In this document: positions 10,440 through 23,200 of the stretch, piece by piece
How the letters are laid out: each line of letters starts with the position of its first letter
Position numbering within the stretch: the first letter of the stretch is position 1
NCBI GenBank assembly: GCA_951217055.1
Contig: OX578276.1
Coordinates: 32,580,705-32,644,704, forward strand
Direction: 5' to 3'
DNA length: 64,000 nt
DNA from: Gerris lacustris
Taxonomy: Eukaryota > Arthropoda > Insecta > Hemiptera > Gerridae
Notes under the pieces: model-generated
Told to the model about the DNA's origin: nothing
What the model saw: only the letters and a program-made list of their open reading frames with translations
The model's database searches: none
Translations under genes and position numbers: made by a program

Positions 10440-10650
10440 CTCAAACAAGAGACAACCTCTTTGAAAAAAATTTAATGAGCAAGAAGCCCTTTCTCTATCT
10501 GAGGATATTCATAAATTAAAAAAAAACATCTTTGTAGAGAAGAAGGTAAGGCTTAGGAGACATTGATAAATGATTCTACGAACCTGTCCACCTGCACTTT
10601 AGGAAAATATTAGTTTTGCAACTTGTACTTTTTAACCGAAGAATGGGAGG
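10440..10650 (+). pseudogene. Crypton-like recombinase scrap (copy 1)
   Basis: The DNA is similar along about 200 bp to 17625-17845 (shared runs include GAGGATATTCATAAATT and TTTTGCAACTTGTACTTTTT). Translated in pieces it gives EALSLSEDIHKLKK, equivalent to EAIPLAEDIHKFNK in the better copy. Frameshifts and stops are frequent. An unrelated basic open frame follows at 10700-10811 and may be the end of another element. Confidence 0.55.
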
Positions 10651-11308
10651 TATTCAATCACTCCCTCTGGCATCATCAGCTATCATATAAAGTTATAGTA
10701 GGAGGTGTTGTTAGAAGAAAACACGCTGACCAGCTGCGAAGGAAGGAAGGAGGAGTCGACGATAGAAGTCAGCGACCACCAACATTCAACGATGGCAGGC
10801 AAACTATGTAATTTTGTATTAATAAAATAAAGAGTTTTCCAAGTTACTACAGACGCAACTTTACTCAGTGAGCGACGTAGCATAACAAGGATCTCATATC
10901 AATCTTGACTCATTCATCATTTTTTTTTTTACTAATCGTGGAATTATAATTCTAATTAAATTTCTTAATTTCACTTTTTTTTATTATAAAAACAGTAGCA
11001 CTTCCCATTTTGTCCCACCCCTTCGCTACGCCACTGTCAGTGCGTCATCATTGTAACCTATTGTTTGTTTTTGTAGTTCCTCATTAACCATGACCTTGCG
11101 TGACCGTGATTTTGGAAGAAAATACGACTTTGAAAGTGTAAAACGAAAAACATTTTTTTTTTATAAAAGATGTTAACGAAAGGATGAAGAACAGAGACTA
11201 AGCGGATCTATAACTAAATATCTTTAATCAGCCGAAAATACGGAACTTGAGTGTTGTGTTCATTACTCAGAATCATCATCTTCCCCTTCTTAGTATCCGA
11301 TCAAAGAT

Positions 11309-12925
11309 GGTATAGAGTTTTCTAAAGTGGCAGGAACTAGTGGCCAGACTGACCCTTCTCTAGGAAGCAATAAAGTGAATTCTGAATCAACCAATTCATC
11401 GTCATCTCTACACTTGCTAGCAGAAAATACGAATACCAACGCTGATGACAGTGACTTGAACTTACTCGTACATACGGAAACTGGCCACGTCGACTTGCCC
11501 ACCGCTAATCTAAATGTAAGATCCCTTTCTTTGGCCAAAAGCATTAAGGAACCTAGAACTAACTAGGATTGTTGAAAAAAGGACCTGTGGGAGTAAAATA
11601 TATCTTATCCTGTAAACGAAATTTTAGTGACATCCATTACAACAAAATGCTAATTAATGGTGGAAAGCAAGATAGGCGTGGCTAGTTTACTCAGAGGTAA
11701 ACAACGCGGTTTACTGTTAAGCGTGTCGCATGTTCAAACCCCACAGAGCTCTTGAATTTTTAGAAGGCTTGAATAACTGGAAAAATTTATCTGACAAAGT
11801 AAAATATCATGGAAATAATAAATTTGCACAAAGAATGCATGGTGAAGTGGCTGAGCCATACTAAAAATAAGTCGAGCGGGAATACTATTGCATTCTATGC
11901 CCAAAGCCAGGCTCAGATTCAAAGTGAACAACAGCGGTGGAGAGATATTTTAGAGAGGTTGTTGGCAAACGTTCAGTTTTTATCCATCCATAACTTAGCT
12001 TTTAGAGGACGCGAAGAAAATTTTTTTAACTAAAAATCTAGTGGAAACTTTTTGGATTTGGTCAAGCTAATTGCTCGGTTTGGCCCTACACTTCAAGAGC
12101 ACTTGCACCAAGATATGGATAGGACAAGCAAAAAAAACACTACCTCAGTAATACAATTCAACACGAATTGATTGAAGTAATAGGCTACCATATCAAAACC
12201 AAAATAGTTCAGACTGTAAAAGAAAATAAATATTTTTCAATAATTCTTGATTAAAATCGTGACATTGCACGAATCGAACAGCTATCAGTCATTCTAAGGA
12301 TAACAAATAAATAAACTGCTGAGATTGGAGAACATTTTTTTTAGAATTTGTAACTGTAGAGAAAACTGCGGGCGAGAAGTTGGCCGACTACATAATCAAT
12401 ACATTAAATGATTTAGGATTGTCTCTTGTCAACTGTACGTAAGATGAAGGAGCACAGACTGTGGTTTGATAAGTGAATGCCAATCATTAGAAAATGAGAT
12501 ATCCACTTATGAATTCGTTGTATGCTTTGTTATATGGTTTGATATTCTGGCGAAAATGCAGTAAGGTGTGGCAAAATGTAAATGTGTAATTCGATATAGC
12601 AGTACACCACTTAGAAACATTTGTAAAGTGGCTAGATAAATACCGCCTTCATGGATTTGAGTCTGCATTGGTCACAGCTACACAAGTAGCGGATGAAGCT
12701 GAAGTTGACCCCACATTTAAAGTTGTGAAAAGAAGAAATATTTTCATACCAAAGAGAAGATGAAGCTCCTGAGCTTTCAAAAGAAGACCATTTTAAAATA
12801 AATTATTTCTTGGTGGTTGATGAAATAGGTTATTCTTTGGTGATAGTTGATGCTTTGCAAATGAGCTTTCAACAAAGATTTGAAGCTTTGAATACTTTTG
12901 AGAACAACTTTGGCTTTATATAGGT
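11309..12925 (+). pseudogene. hAT transposase of the ZMYM1/DUF4371 type, copy 1
   Basis: The protein order of this family is preserved across frames: a Ser/Asn-rich N-terminus (ORF 11327-11566), SCKRNFSDIHYNKMLING (TTF-type zinc-finger region), WLVYSEVNNAVYC, then EQQRWRDILERLLANVQFLS and FRGREENFF, then FLEFVTVEKTAGEKLADYI. After a gap come FESALVTATQVADEAEVDP and FQQRFEALNTFENNFGF near the C-terminus. Many stops and frameshifts, and the catalytic part is not intact. The dimerisation domain seen in copy 2 (48,600) is absent. Confidence 0.75.
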
Positions 12926-12939
12926 CATAGAGGGAGGGC

Positions 12940-13110
12940 TTCGAAGATTCGGGTAATTTAGCCATTCCGAAGGCGAAGAGCGCTCTTAACAACCGCCAAG
13001 TGAATCAGAGATTGGCATACATCAAAGCACACTTCGGGGACCTTCCTAGTATCATCGAAAAACTGAAGAACTCGCGGTTTAGAGCTTACAAAGGCTGCAG
13101 CCCTTGGGGA
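12940..13110 (+). pseudogene. hAT-like transposase fragment (RWGTW type), part 2
   Basis: The open frame contains NNRQVNQRLAYIKAHFGDLP, which in this family follows T-R-W-G-T-W by some tens of residues. It could be the remainder of the element at 10112, separated by later insertions, or another copy. The stretch 13110-13390 has nothing I recognise. Confidence 0.45.
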
Positions 13111-13393
13111 GGGACTTAAGGAAAAGAGTAAGGGTGGCCGACGGAATTTCTTCCCTCTAAGCAGCGTCAGGTAACCAGTAGCCTTTTTGGATTTACGAAA
13201 GACGTAACCAATAACTTCATATGTACCAAAAAAGTCAAAAGCCGTCATCTTGCTTTTTTATTATTACTATTTTTAAAGAAAATAGTTCTTTATCATTTAA
13301 TTAAATCTAAAAATATCGTCGGGTCATTATTCATCTTTACTAAAATAAGGTAAAATTGATCTCAGGGAAGTATAGCTCCCCCACTTTTGCTTT

Positions 13394-14800
13394 TTGATAG
13401 AGAGTGCAGTTATATCTGAAGGTTTTAGGAATAGCGAAGAAATGTTTGGTGTTAGGTTAAACCAAATCGTCGCTGATGGAGATAGCAGCGTGTACTATGA
13501 AGTTGTAAAGAATAGACCCCACAAAAACTTAGCTGTAGAAAAGGTTGAATGCACCAATCACCTTTTGAGAAATTTGTGCAATAAATTAAGAGACTTGACA
13601 AAAAACAAGGCTCTTGGTAGTGTTAAGCTGAGAAGAATACTAGAGTCAAAAGTATTGAAATTGAGAAGCTCTGTAACTCAAGCCGCTAAACATTACAGGA
13701 GTGACGAAACGCTTCCTCTTTCAGACCGCATCAATTGTTTGGCGCAAGATATAGAAAATGCACCTTATCACGTATATTTGGAGATCACAAGAAATGTGCT
13801 GCTTATTTTTGTTCAAAGCAGAGCGAAACTGACGATATTTCAGATGTACTTCAAAGTTCTTTGTGGCCACAGATTTGTAACACGTTCTCTTACTTACCTA
13901 GACATGCAAAAGGTTTGATCCAAGGTCTCACGAGTAATAGTGCGGAGGAATTCAATAGCATAGTAGCTAAAATGATTGAAGGAAAGAGGATGAATCTAAT
14001 AAAAAGAAACTCTTACCAAACAAGAGCTTTCTCCGCAGCAGTCTCCCATAATACTCGAGCTCTGCAGTCGGTGATCCATAGAGAGGTATGTAAAGCTAGC
14101 CCAGGTGTAACATTAAAAAAACTGCACTCTAGGAGGCTTTGTGATTTGATAAGATAAAGAAATCAAAATAAAAGCAGAAGAAAATTATTCAACACCAATA
14201 AAAAAAAGCAGGTGAACTAAAACGTACAATCATACGGCGAGCTCGACTGCAAACCCGACCTTGATAATAAAGATTTTGAGGACGAAAAATTAACATTTCT
14301 TCAGAAAATTCAGTTGAATGAAAAGAAAATCATAGAAAATTGAAAAAATGCTAGAGGAGAAGGTGGCGAATAACTATGGAAAGAAGAAAGGAGAAAACGA
14401 TTGACAGCATGAAACATTGGAAAACTTATAAAGAAAAGAAAAGAAACAAGTTGTGCCAAAATTGTTGATAGACTATTATACGAAGAAATTCATAGTAAAT
14501 TCATCTTAATTTATGGCCGAATAAATGAAAAGAAGGCGTTAGAGAAACTCGCAGCTACGGAGAAGGTGTAAATAAACCCTTGTGGTCTCTTCGTTGATCC
14601 TATATATGGATACTAAGCAGCAACTCCTGGTGAGGTTTAATTGAAGATGACACTATAGTTAAGGTGAAATTTCCCTATAGTTGTCAATTTATGTCAGTTG
14701 AAGACTGCGTGAAGAGTAAAACAATAGTTGACTTGAAGTAAAATGAAAATGGATATGAGTTGATAAGAAATAAAAAAAATACTACTTTTTATTATATTTT
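13394..14800 (+). pseudogene. Mutator-like transposase plus YqaJ nuclease, copy 1
   Basis: The first half reads VADGDSSVYYEVVKNRP, VEKVECTNHLLRNLCNKL and, after a frameshift near 13765, AEEFNSIVAKMIEGKRMN, the Mutator-like domain used by a large insect repeat family. From about 14390 a YqaJ-type nuclease follows: NIGKLIKKRKETSCAKIVD and CGLFVDPIYGY. The catalytic E-x-K, expected after the P-D-G loop, reads VKVK, so Glu has become Lys. Stops are common. The same two-domain order is seen, better preserved, at 62165-63877. Confidence 0.75.
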
Positions 14801-14909
14801 TAACAATATTATATTAGTGCTCTACTCTGGGCATTTTCCAGGTTTAAGGACAACAGCATATATCCCGGAAAACATACTGCCTGTTTAGGGTATGGGCACC
14901 ATTAAACAT

Positions 14910-15771
14910 GGTTGTTATAAAAATTAAAAAAGGTGATAGCTTTTGGTCGACGTTCAGAGATGATAATTGAGAAAACAAACAGAAAACTTGCATTACTGAG
15001 AGAAAAACTACAAAATAAAAACGACCTTTTGTACAAAGACACCACCACTTCAGAGATGAATGCACTTTTTGGTTCCATCATTTTATGTTGTATTTTCAAA
15101 TCTAACAGAGAATCATTGGCTTCTCTCTTCAGTACGGGAATTTAGGGAAGACCCATATTTAGGGCCATCATGCCTTTAAAACGTTGAGAAATTCTGGTAA
15201 GAGCTCTGAGATTCGATGACCCGGAAACTCGCCCAGAAAGAGTTAAAGAGAATACATCTGCTGCAATATTCGATCTTTTCGATTAATGCATGAATAATTG
15301 CAAGAAAAATTATTCTATTGGAGCATACGCTTGTGTGGACGAAACGCTTGCCATTCCGAGGTAGATGGGGTTTCCTGATGTATATGCCAAATAAACCGGC
15401 TAAATATGGCATCAAACTGATGTGCATAACGGACGCAATAAACGGGTACCTCCTGGACTCCTACATATATTGTGGAAAGGGAAGTGATGGCCATACGTTG
15501 TCAGCTGCTGAATTAGAGCTCTCAAAACCAACACAGGCAGTAGTTCGTCTCACAAGAGAAATTGCAGGCTCAAATCGGAACATAACTTGCGATAATTGGT
15601 TTACGTCCATAGAACTAGCAAATGTGCTTTGGGAAAAACAGCTAACTCTCGTTGGAACCGCCAAAGCCAACAAACCACAGATTCCTCCAGAGTTCCTGAA
15701 AAACGCAAAAGGAACAGTTGGTACAAAGATGTACGGGTACACCGATAAATTTACATCATTGTCATATGTTC

Positions 15772-15809
<38 letters not shown>

Positions 15810-15990
15810 GGGCTATAATTGCTCTCTCGTCCATGCACCTTAAAGCGTTTGATGATCCTATAAGTACGAAACCTGAGATTATAGCGTTGTATAATCAAAC
15901 CAAAGGGGGTGTCTATCAACTCGATATGAAATGAAGGAACTATTGTGCCAATTTGAAGACAAGAAGATGGCCTGTGATAGCGGTTGGATG
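14910..15990 (+). pseudogene. piggyBac transposase
   Basis: Segments in order are MNALFGSIILCC, IFDLF, ACVDETL (first catalytic Asp), MPNKPAKYGIKLMCITDA, ITCDNWFTSIELAN (second Asp), KFTSLSYVPKK, then KPEIIALYNQTKGGVYQLD and TRRWPVIAV. The third catalytic Asp, normally K-G-G-V-D, is Tyr here. A frameshift lies at about 15345 and a run of 35 A residues interrupts the gene. No terminal repeats were found. Confidence 0.85.
15773..15807. repeat. 35-base A tract
   Basis: An uninterrupted A run inside the piggyBac gene. Related sequence resumes on the far side (AIIALSSMHLKAFDD), so the tract grew at a short run of Lys codons or marks a tiny insertion. The two lysines before it fit the family's V-P-K-K. 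Confidence 0.95.
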
Positions 15991-16028
15991 TATGTATTGT
16001 AATAAATTTTAACTTTTTTTTCCTACAG

Positions 16029-16160
16029 GAGTCTAAGTTGTCACAACTCGTGGAGCACAACTTGTAAACAACTTGTTTACAAGAGTTGCATACAACTTGT
16101 TGTAAACAACAAGTTGTTTACAAGTTGTTTAAAAGAGTTGTAAACACAACTTTTTGAGGT
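16029..16160. repeat. Cluster of ACAACTTGT motifs in both orientations
   Basis: The 8-9-mer (A)CAACTTGT and its complement ACAAGTTGT occur repeatedly with short spacers such as TAAACA, including the inverted pair around TTGTAAACAACAAGTTG. No gene is visible between here and 16680. Confidence 0.7.
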
Positions 16161-16689
16161 CTTAGATCTAAAAGACCGTGCCGTGGGGCTTTTTTCATTG
16201 CACTTGCAAAAAGTTTTCAACACCAAAATTTGGTGTTTTGTAGAGAGTTGTTCCATGGTTACAAAATCGCATAAACACACTAACTAAGCAACGAACGGGT
16301 CGGTAACACAAATCGGAATGATAATAGATAACAAAAATGATAAAATCATGGCTACCAACCTTCACGGGAAACCATAGTGAAAACTTGAAATTCGGCGCTA
16401 CTTTTGGAACACCCTATATTTATTTATAAAAGTTTATGCAATCATTAAAAAGTATAACTTGCAACTACTTTTTAGGGTCACTTGAATCTACACTTCAGTA
16501 GCTTCAATTTTATACCCACTCGAAAATTGAACAAATAAGAATTTTTGTTTATAGCACATTGAATAACGCGCTTTATTTAACTTGGCTGTGTTTTTCCATG
16601 AGTAATAATAGCCATTATAGTCCAAATTGCACAAAAACAAACTATTGCACAACTACACAATAAAGTATGTACTGCATATTTGTCGTAGT

Positions 16690-16903
16690 GCCACGGCCTA
16701 TTGCTCATGCACTGGGGCGGAGCAATTGGATAAGTACGTCGGTAAGTGGATGTATCGCCAAAATGATGCATTCAACCAGAAAACATTTGCTCAAAAGATG
16801 CGGATTTTTCTCAGGGATCGAGCGAGCCTATCCTGGATTTGGGAAAAATCCAATGGAAGACAACGTTATGGATTGCCGCTGCCATGAATGTCAAGGAGAG
16901 TAA
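16690..16903 (+). pseudogene. ISXO2/Merlin-like transposase C-terminal fragment (copy 1)
   Basis: The frame contains EQLDKYVGKWMYRQNDAFNQ and KTFAQKMRIFLRD, fitting the C-terminal helix of ISXO2-like DDE transposases (L-x-x-Y-L-x-E-W-M/F-W-R). It ends with a Cys/His cluster (DCRCHECQGE). The DNA, including about 170 bp of downstream non-coding sequence, is clearly related to 46480-46840. The N-terminal catalytic part is absent; an example of it is at 61100. Confidence 0.6.
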
Positions 16904-17199
16904 ATGCAAGTAATATAATATAGCCACAGCAAAGTATTAATAAGTAATATGTTTTCTAGTCCTGCGTACCTATATGTCTTGTTTTCTTCTAAATTTCTTT
17001 ATTTAATCTCTTTTTTTGTTCACCTAGCTATATTTCATTCCCGCCAGCAGATTCTTCAATCCTTTAAGGACAGTAGGCAGTAACCAGTCATGACCATAAT
17101 TTCTTCTCAGAAAAATGTTACTTAACTTTTAAAATGTCATATTTTTATTATTATTATAATTAATTTGGTAAATTAAAGTTAAATGTTCTTGGCTTCAGG

Positions 17200-17522
17200 T
17201 GATTCGATGGTTTCCCTAACCTGTGCTTTTAGGGTACGGAAATCTACAGCTTCAGGAGTCGAGTAGAGAACTTGCTCAGCGCTTTGGCAGGTACCTACTT
17301 AATTTAATTTTTTTTACTTTGAAGTTTATCATTTATAAAGGTAAGGAAGTTGTGTACTTATATGTCTCTGGAATTTTATTTTCAATTATTATCATTTATA
17401 GGTGCTTGAACAGATTCCTGCAGATTTCTCCAGACTGGAAACAATCTACAATGGAATTCAATACACTGTGGCAATTCCCTCATTGTGTCGGAGCCATTGA
17501 TGGAAAGCGTGTGGTTTGTCAG
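17200..17522 (+). pseudogene. Second Harbinger-type transposase, two exons
   Basis: Exon 1 (after an acceptor near 17199) reads GDSMVSLTCAFRVRKSTASG and ends at a donor near 17289. Exon 2 (17402-17522, bounded by AG and GTAAAA) reads FNTLWQFPHCVGAIDGKRVV, containing the first DDE Asp. There is one internal stop in exon 1. The remaining exons are missing. Confidence 0.7.
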
Positions 17523-17599
17523 GTAAAAGCAGCATCAAATTTTGAAAGTTATTAGTTAAATCTCTGGTAGGTGGTGAATAGTTGAGAGGAAAAGTCCAA

Positions 17600-17890
17600 T
17601 ACCAGTGTTAACTCCCATATCTCAAGACACCCCTTTTGAAAATAATAATGAGCAAGAAGCCATTCCTCTAGCTGAGGATATTCATAAATTCAACAAGCAT
17701 CTTTGTAGAGAATCAGAGAAGACTAGCGAGATATGGAAAAATGATTCTATTGTGCGCCTGCACTTTTTCAAAATATCAGTTTTGCAACTTGTACTTTTTA
17801 ACCGAAGAAGAATGGGAGGTGTTCAATCGCTCCCTCTGGTTAATTTTAATGAAAGATATAGAATTGTTGTAGAAACTGATGTTTTTTGAC
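17600..17890 (+). pseudogene. Crypton-like tyrosine recombinase fragment (copy 2)
   Basis: A 94-codon open frame holds EQEAIPLAEDIHKFNKHLC and ISVLQLVLFNRRRMGGVQSL. The L-F-N-R-R-R-x-G-E/G motif marks the N-terminal core-binding part of a recombinase family repeated in invertebrates, which I take to be Crypton-like. The catalytic C-terminus is missing here but present at 39367. The following 17890-18260 has nothing I recognise. Confidence 0.55.
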
Positions 17891-18269
17891 AACTTTAAAT
17901 TTATGATTGGGACTAATATTGCAGACGACAAAAGGAAAAAAAATGCTGAATAAATTGATATGCTATCCGTAAGGGGGTAAAATGGAAATAAATATAAATA
18001 TTACCATTTTTGATCTGATAAGAGCGAAAATTGGTATTCAAACTCTATTTGAAGTCAGAAACACAATTATGAAATCATTTGTGAACATTTAGAACTTTGG
18101 ATACAAATGGTCATGGTCATCTCGAAAATAGCTGCAAATCTTATATAGACTTCCTTATCCTACGATAGACCGAAACGGAGTTATATCGATATTATCTCTT
18201 GCTAGAATTCGCTTCAAGAAATTCATCCAGTGCGCGACAGAAACAAAACTTAACTTATGTTCTATCTAT

Positions 18270-18448
18270 ACCTACCACCATCACCAGATGCAGCAAAGTT
18301 CCATAGTCGAAGAGTTTACCTTTAAGTGCAAGTTTGGCTGGGAAATCACATTGAGCCTAATGAGTGGGGGTGGAAGAAAACTACCCGAGAACGGGAACCT
18401 GTGACAACGAAGTTGGACCCCGCACCGGAAAGACTCATGAAATTCATT
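18270..18448 (+). pseudogene. Fragment of a repeat protein with WLGN..EWGW motif
   Basis: The frame reads AAKFHSRRVYL, a stop, then VQVWLGNHIEPNEWGW and PVTTKLDPAPERLMKFIAC. I know this block as the C-terminal part of an uncharacterised repeat protein, usually followed by a Cys-rich tail. Here the tail is replaced by the hAT-MITE end starting at 18449. Confidence 0.5.
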
Positions 18449-18540
18449 GCCTGCAGGGCCGATTTAACTATAGGGCATAGGGGCACGATGGGCACGTGCC
18501 CAGGCCTAACTTGCAAGGGCAAAAAATATAAAGGAAATTA
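18449..18540. mobile_element. Left end of a hAT MITE related to 3176-3823
   Basis: CAGGGCCGATTTAACTATAG and the following GGGCACGTGCCCAGG correspond to CAGTGCCGGATTT and GGCACGTGCCTAGG of the 3176 element. I find no matching right end downstream, so it is truncated, or its end was destroyed. Confidence 0.55.
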
Positions 18541-18790
18541 AATATGTTTAAAGTAAACCAAGTATCTCTTATCCTAGAAAAGTTTAACATGGAATTTGTA
18601 ATACATATCGTAATAAAATAAAGCTACAGTTGTATAAGCGTAAGGTTAAGATCGTAAGAAAGACCAGTATTTACTGTTCAAGGAGTCAGGTTGGTAACTC
18701 CAGCGAGTCAAACGTAGATGAGGAGAGGGTGTTATTCACAAAGACAGTCGTAGACTTCGAGTACGCATGCGCGCGCCACCTGCGCCCTTA

Positions 18791-19435
18791 GGGTGCTCTC
18801 ACACTGGATCCGACTACATGCTACTTCCGACTACGAACGACTTGGTAGTACGACTTGGAGCTCTCACACTGGACCCGACTACGCACGACTCGGTAGTACG
18901 ACTTAGCTCTACCCTCTACATTTCACCCTCTACATTCAGACTTGTTGGAGACGTCGTCGAGTGTGGTTGCCTTTTTACTTTATATTTTAGTTTTTTTTTA
19001 TCGTATACGAACATTTTGACAATATGAATGGGTTGTTTTACCTAGTAGAATGAAATAGTTTAGTGTAAAAAAAAAAGTTAAAAAAAAAAAACTATGTAAA
19101 AAACTGTATAAAAAAAGTAAATAAAAACTATAAAAAACTGTGTAAAAAAATGTGTAAAAAGGTATGAAAAACTTTGTAAAACAACCTAAAGGCTTTATTA
19201 AAAACTGTAGGGTATGTAGTTTTTGTCGCATGTAGTCGGACGAAAATCCGAGCCAGCTGGGATCGAGCCGCAGGTCGGAGGTATACGCACGTAGTCGGAG
19301 GAGTAGGTCGGATGCAGTGTCGGATGCAGTGTGAGAGCGCTGATAACATTGCTAAGGTTGGGATAGTTCGTCCGACTATGTACGACTACGCACGACCAAA
19401 ATTCGCATGTAGTCGGATCCAGTGTGAGAGCACCC
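18791..19435. mobile_element. 645-bp Harbinger-type MITE, perfect 31-bp ends
   Basis: The 31 bases at 18791-18821 (beginning GGGTGCTCTCACACTGGATC) are repeated in exact inverse at 19405-19435. TTA flanks both sides (18788-18790 and 19436-19438), the duplication typical of PIF/Harbinger. A second internal copy of the end sequence (GCTCTCACACTGGACCCGAC) lies at about 18861. There is no coding capacity. Perfect ends suggest recent movement. Confidence 0.9.
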
Positions 19436-19439
19436 TTAC

Positions 19440-19870
19440 CCTTACACTCTCTACAGTAGTCTACAGCCTACTCTCACTCTCTTACCCTACACTACACCCT
19501 ACTTCACCTCGGCCTTTTACTGTGCTAGTCCTCCTTTGTGATAACATGTGTTTAGTTTACATTTATCGTTTTAAAGTGTTGTAGTTCATGTATGAACACT
19601 TAGTTTAATAACAATATATAGTGGCTGTGACTCAGATCTGTCTGTAAATTACGTGAGCAGTGAGCATGATTTAACTGTTAGTTTCACTCTTCCCTTCTTA
19701 CTTCCTTCTTGATTGAGTTTACCAACCAATAATATGTTTAATTCCAAATAATAAGGTACGTGCTGGGTGAGCGAATATGTTGGATGCTAGCATATTAGTA
19801 AATAAACTAAATTTAAGTTATGATATTGCTGTGCCAACGAGCATATATAGATAATTAAATTTACTAAATG
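19440..19870. other. No recognisable feature
   Basis: A C/T-rich run (CTACACTCT-like repeats to about 19510) followed by AT-rich sequence without a gene. Confidence 0.5.
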
Positions 19871-20232
19871 TTACAAGGGTTTGTTAATAAAAACAAGGGA
19901 GGTTCTCATCTAATAGGTTGCTCCTGTGGTTTGATTACATCGAAATTCTCTTGGCTGTGCATAATTTAAAGTAAACATAACTGGACAAATTATTTAAGTG
20001 CTGTGGAGTTATTGTGAAAAAAAAAAACGTTCTAGTTTTATTGTGAACAAGGTAAATTATACAAACTTATAACTAACTCTCTTACAATGTCATATTCTAA
20101 TGAAGAGTACCGTGATATGCTTGTTGTCTATGGTGAGGCAAGGTTGAGCGGCAAGGCAACAGCAAGAATTTATCGGTTGAGGAATCCTGATCGGCGTCAG
20201 CCGGAACACTATCTCTTCCGACGGCTGTATAA

Positions 20233-23200
20233 TAGGGTGGGTCGAAAAAACACTTTTTTCGAGATAGTAACCACCGTACCTCTAAAAACTTGCCATTTCA
20301 TGAGAAAATCACGAGAAAAAAATTTGAGCCAAATCGGGCCCCCCCTAGGTCTAAATTTTTGAAAAAACACGATTTAAACTAATTTTTTGTGCTTTTTTAC
20401 TGTTAGTCATTTTTAATCTATGTTTAAGGCATCTTTCTATAATCTACAATTGTTTCTGTATAAGAAAATGCCTTTATGTGATAAAAAATAAATAATACGA
20501 TGTAACATTACAAATGACATATATAATAATTATGGTAAAAACCCAAAACGTCAAATTAAACAATTTTTCAATTTTAGGTTGCCTCTCCTAGCTTATTTTT
20601 GACTTATAATGCTACACAATTATCAGAACATTTATCAATTATACAATTATCAAAAACAATTATCAGAACTTACCACAAGAAGGTATTTGCAATTCGAGCT
20701 CCACCTAATAACCCCTCCCCGCCTCCCCCCGATTTGGAAAATTCAATTAGTGCGAATTAAATTTGAGAATTTTATCATTACATTCAACTGAATACAAACT
20801 ATTTTTTTTTTAAACTACTATAGCAATATATACAATACTAATATTTTACTTATATATTATACAAATTAATACTTAATTTTAAAGACATTATATACAAACT
20901 TATAATTACAAAATTAAAATAATATGTCCGATTAAATTTTTTATAATCTAAACGGAAAAATCTTTATTACTCTCGAATTTAGGCATTTTCCCCCCTATTG
21001 TTTAATGTCTGGAGAATAAGAAATGACGATCCTCTGCTTTATGATTGTCACTGGAAGCTTTTGTAACCAGCTTTACAAAATCTACCGATGACGATAACTT
21101 GAGTAAAAGATAACTGAGTTAGTTGAAATTTGGTACACATGTTCATTTTACAAATGACCATCAGGCTGAGTTCGTTGGACAACGTTATCCGCTCAACAGC
21201 TTGAGTATGACTAGGATAATTTAAATTAGTTTGAGGCATTCGACCGTCTAATACTGCTGCTGTGACCTCGTCTGTAGAAATTACTCTTGTCAGCGGTGGT
21301 TCAGTCACTTTTATAGAGCTCCAGTCAATCATATTAACGTAGTTTGAGGCATCAAAATTAATTTTAGGAATTTTGAAAATCCTTGCCTCTTTGTTTTCAA
21401 AATTCTTGTTTCTTGCAGTGAGAACTTCATTCCATCCATCCTTTCTAACTTCAATATGTATCTATAACTATTGGCCCAGAATAAATATATGGACCTTAAG
21501 TCTTGCCATCCAAATGCTGTATTAGATGCCGAAGTGGCAACTCATTGCTATGAAGTTGGCATATTGACCACTGTAGAGATCTTCCTAGTCTGCATTCTGC
21601 AAGTCTTATGGCACCTCTTCTTATTTCAGTATTTAAATTGGTTCCATCGCAGCCAAATACCAACAAATCTGAACATTCAATATTTTTTCTTTTAAACCAT
21701 TAAAGATTGAAGACACTAAACTTTCAGCAGTTCCACTTAACGGAGTTACAAAGTCCAAATGTTTAGATCATGGTTTTTGGAGGAGCACAACATTTTCCTC
21801 TTTCTCAATTGTTTTATGGATCTTTGTACCTTTCTTTGTGAGTTCCACTGTTTCGCCCTTTGTGCCATCTAAATATAGTCCGTTCAAAGTAATTTTTGTT
21901 TTTTCTTCGATTTTTTTTTATTCAATATATTTGACTTGCTTCTCCCTGCGAACTTTACTGCGATCTATCACACATGATGGTGAAGAATCTAAAATGCCTG
22001 CGTCATCTAGGTTAGCGGAGGCTATCATCGCAGCTGCTCTGTTAGAAACACCCGTTCTTACGGTGACCTCTGCCAGAGTCGAAAGAGGTATTCTCATTTG
22101 GTTACTTATTTGCCGGATATTTACCTCAAACTCTGAATCAGTGGCACTTGTTGCTGTAGTTTCAGATGAAGTAAGCGGTGTTCCTGTGTTGAGATCTCTC
22201 TCATTTCTTAAAGCTCTTTTCTCAAATGATTTGAAGTCCTTCCATCAATTGTTCCCATGACCATATTTCATGATGTGCTCCGATGTGTCAAAAAAGCACG
22301 CTCATTTAAAAGCACTCTTTTCTCCTTACTGCAATTACAACGAGAAAAATCCTTATATTTGAAGAAACATATACAAAATAATTTCTTCGATTCTTCAATG
22401 AATTATTTTATTTTAACATTAACCACATTGAATGTATTTTTTTTTTATTATTTTTTTTTTCAAAGCCCATTTCTTCAACTGTTTGTATTTTTTATGATAC
22501 TTTAATATACGATTAATAACAGTTGATTCTGTATTGAATAGAGGTTTTTAACCAAATTTTGATAACATTTTCTGCAACATTTCTCACTACAACACTAGTT
22601 TTACATTCCTCGTTATTATCTTGAAAGCGAAGGTTCTAGCAAACATAAAATACAAAGCTGGTTACAAAAGCTACCAGTGACATTCATAAAGCAGAGGATC
22701 GAGGATTTCTTTATTCTCCAGAAATTAAACAATGGGGGAAAAATTCCTAAATTCGAGAGTAAAAAAGATTTTTCCGTTTAGATTATAAAAAATTTAATCA
22801 GACAAATTATTTTAATTTTGTATATAATGTCGTTAAAATTTAAGTATTAATTTGTATAATATATAAGTAAAATATTAGTATTGTATATATTGCTATAGTA
22901 GTTTAAAACAAATAGTTTATAATTAGTTGTATATAATGATGCATTTCTAAAATTTAATTAGCACTAATTGAAAGTTCAACATTTAACTTTTCAATCAAAA
23001 TCGGGGGGGGGGGGGGGGGGGGGGGTTATTAGGTGGAGCTCGAATTGCAAATACCTTCTTGTGGTAAGTTCTGATAATTGTTTTTGATTTGTAGCATTAT
23101 AAGTCAAAAATAAGCTAGGAGGGGCAACCTAAAATTAAAAATTGTTTAATTTGACATTTTAGGTTTTTACCATAATTATTATATATGTCATTTGTTATGT

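Noticed and set aside
12958..13248. 96-codon minus-strand ORF
   Set aside because: The plus strand encodes a hAT-like segment (LAYIKAHFGDLP) over the same bases.
15461..16060. 199-codon minus-strand ORF with a Phe run
   Set aside because: It is the antisense of the piggyBac gene and its A tract; the plus strand explains the sequence.
22999..23026. G-quadruplex regulatory element
   Set aside because: A plain G run in the right inverted repeat where the left arm has mixed sequence; most likely homopolymer growth or a sequencing error.
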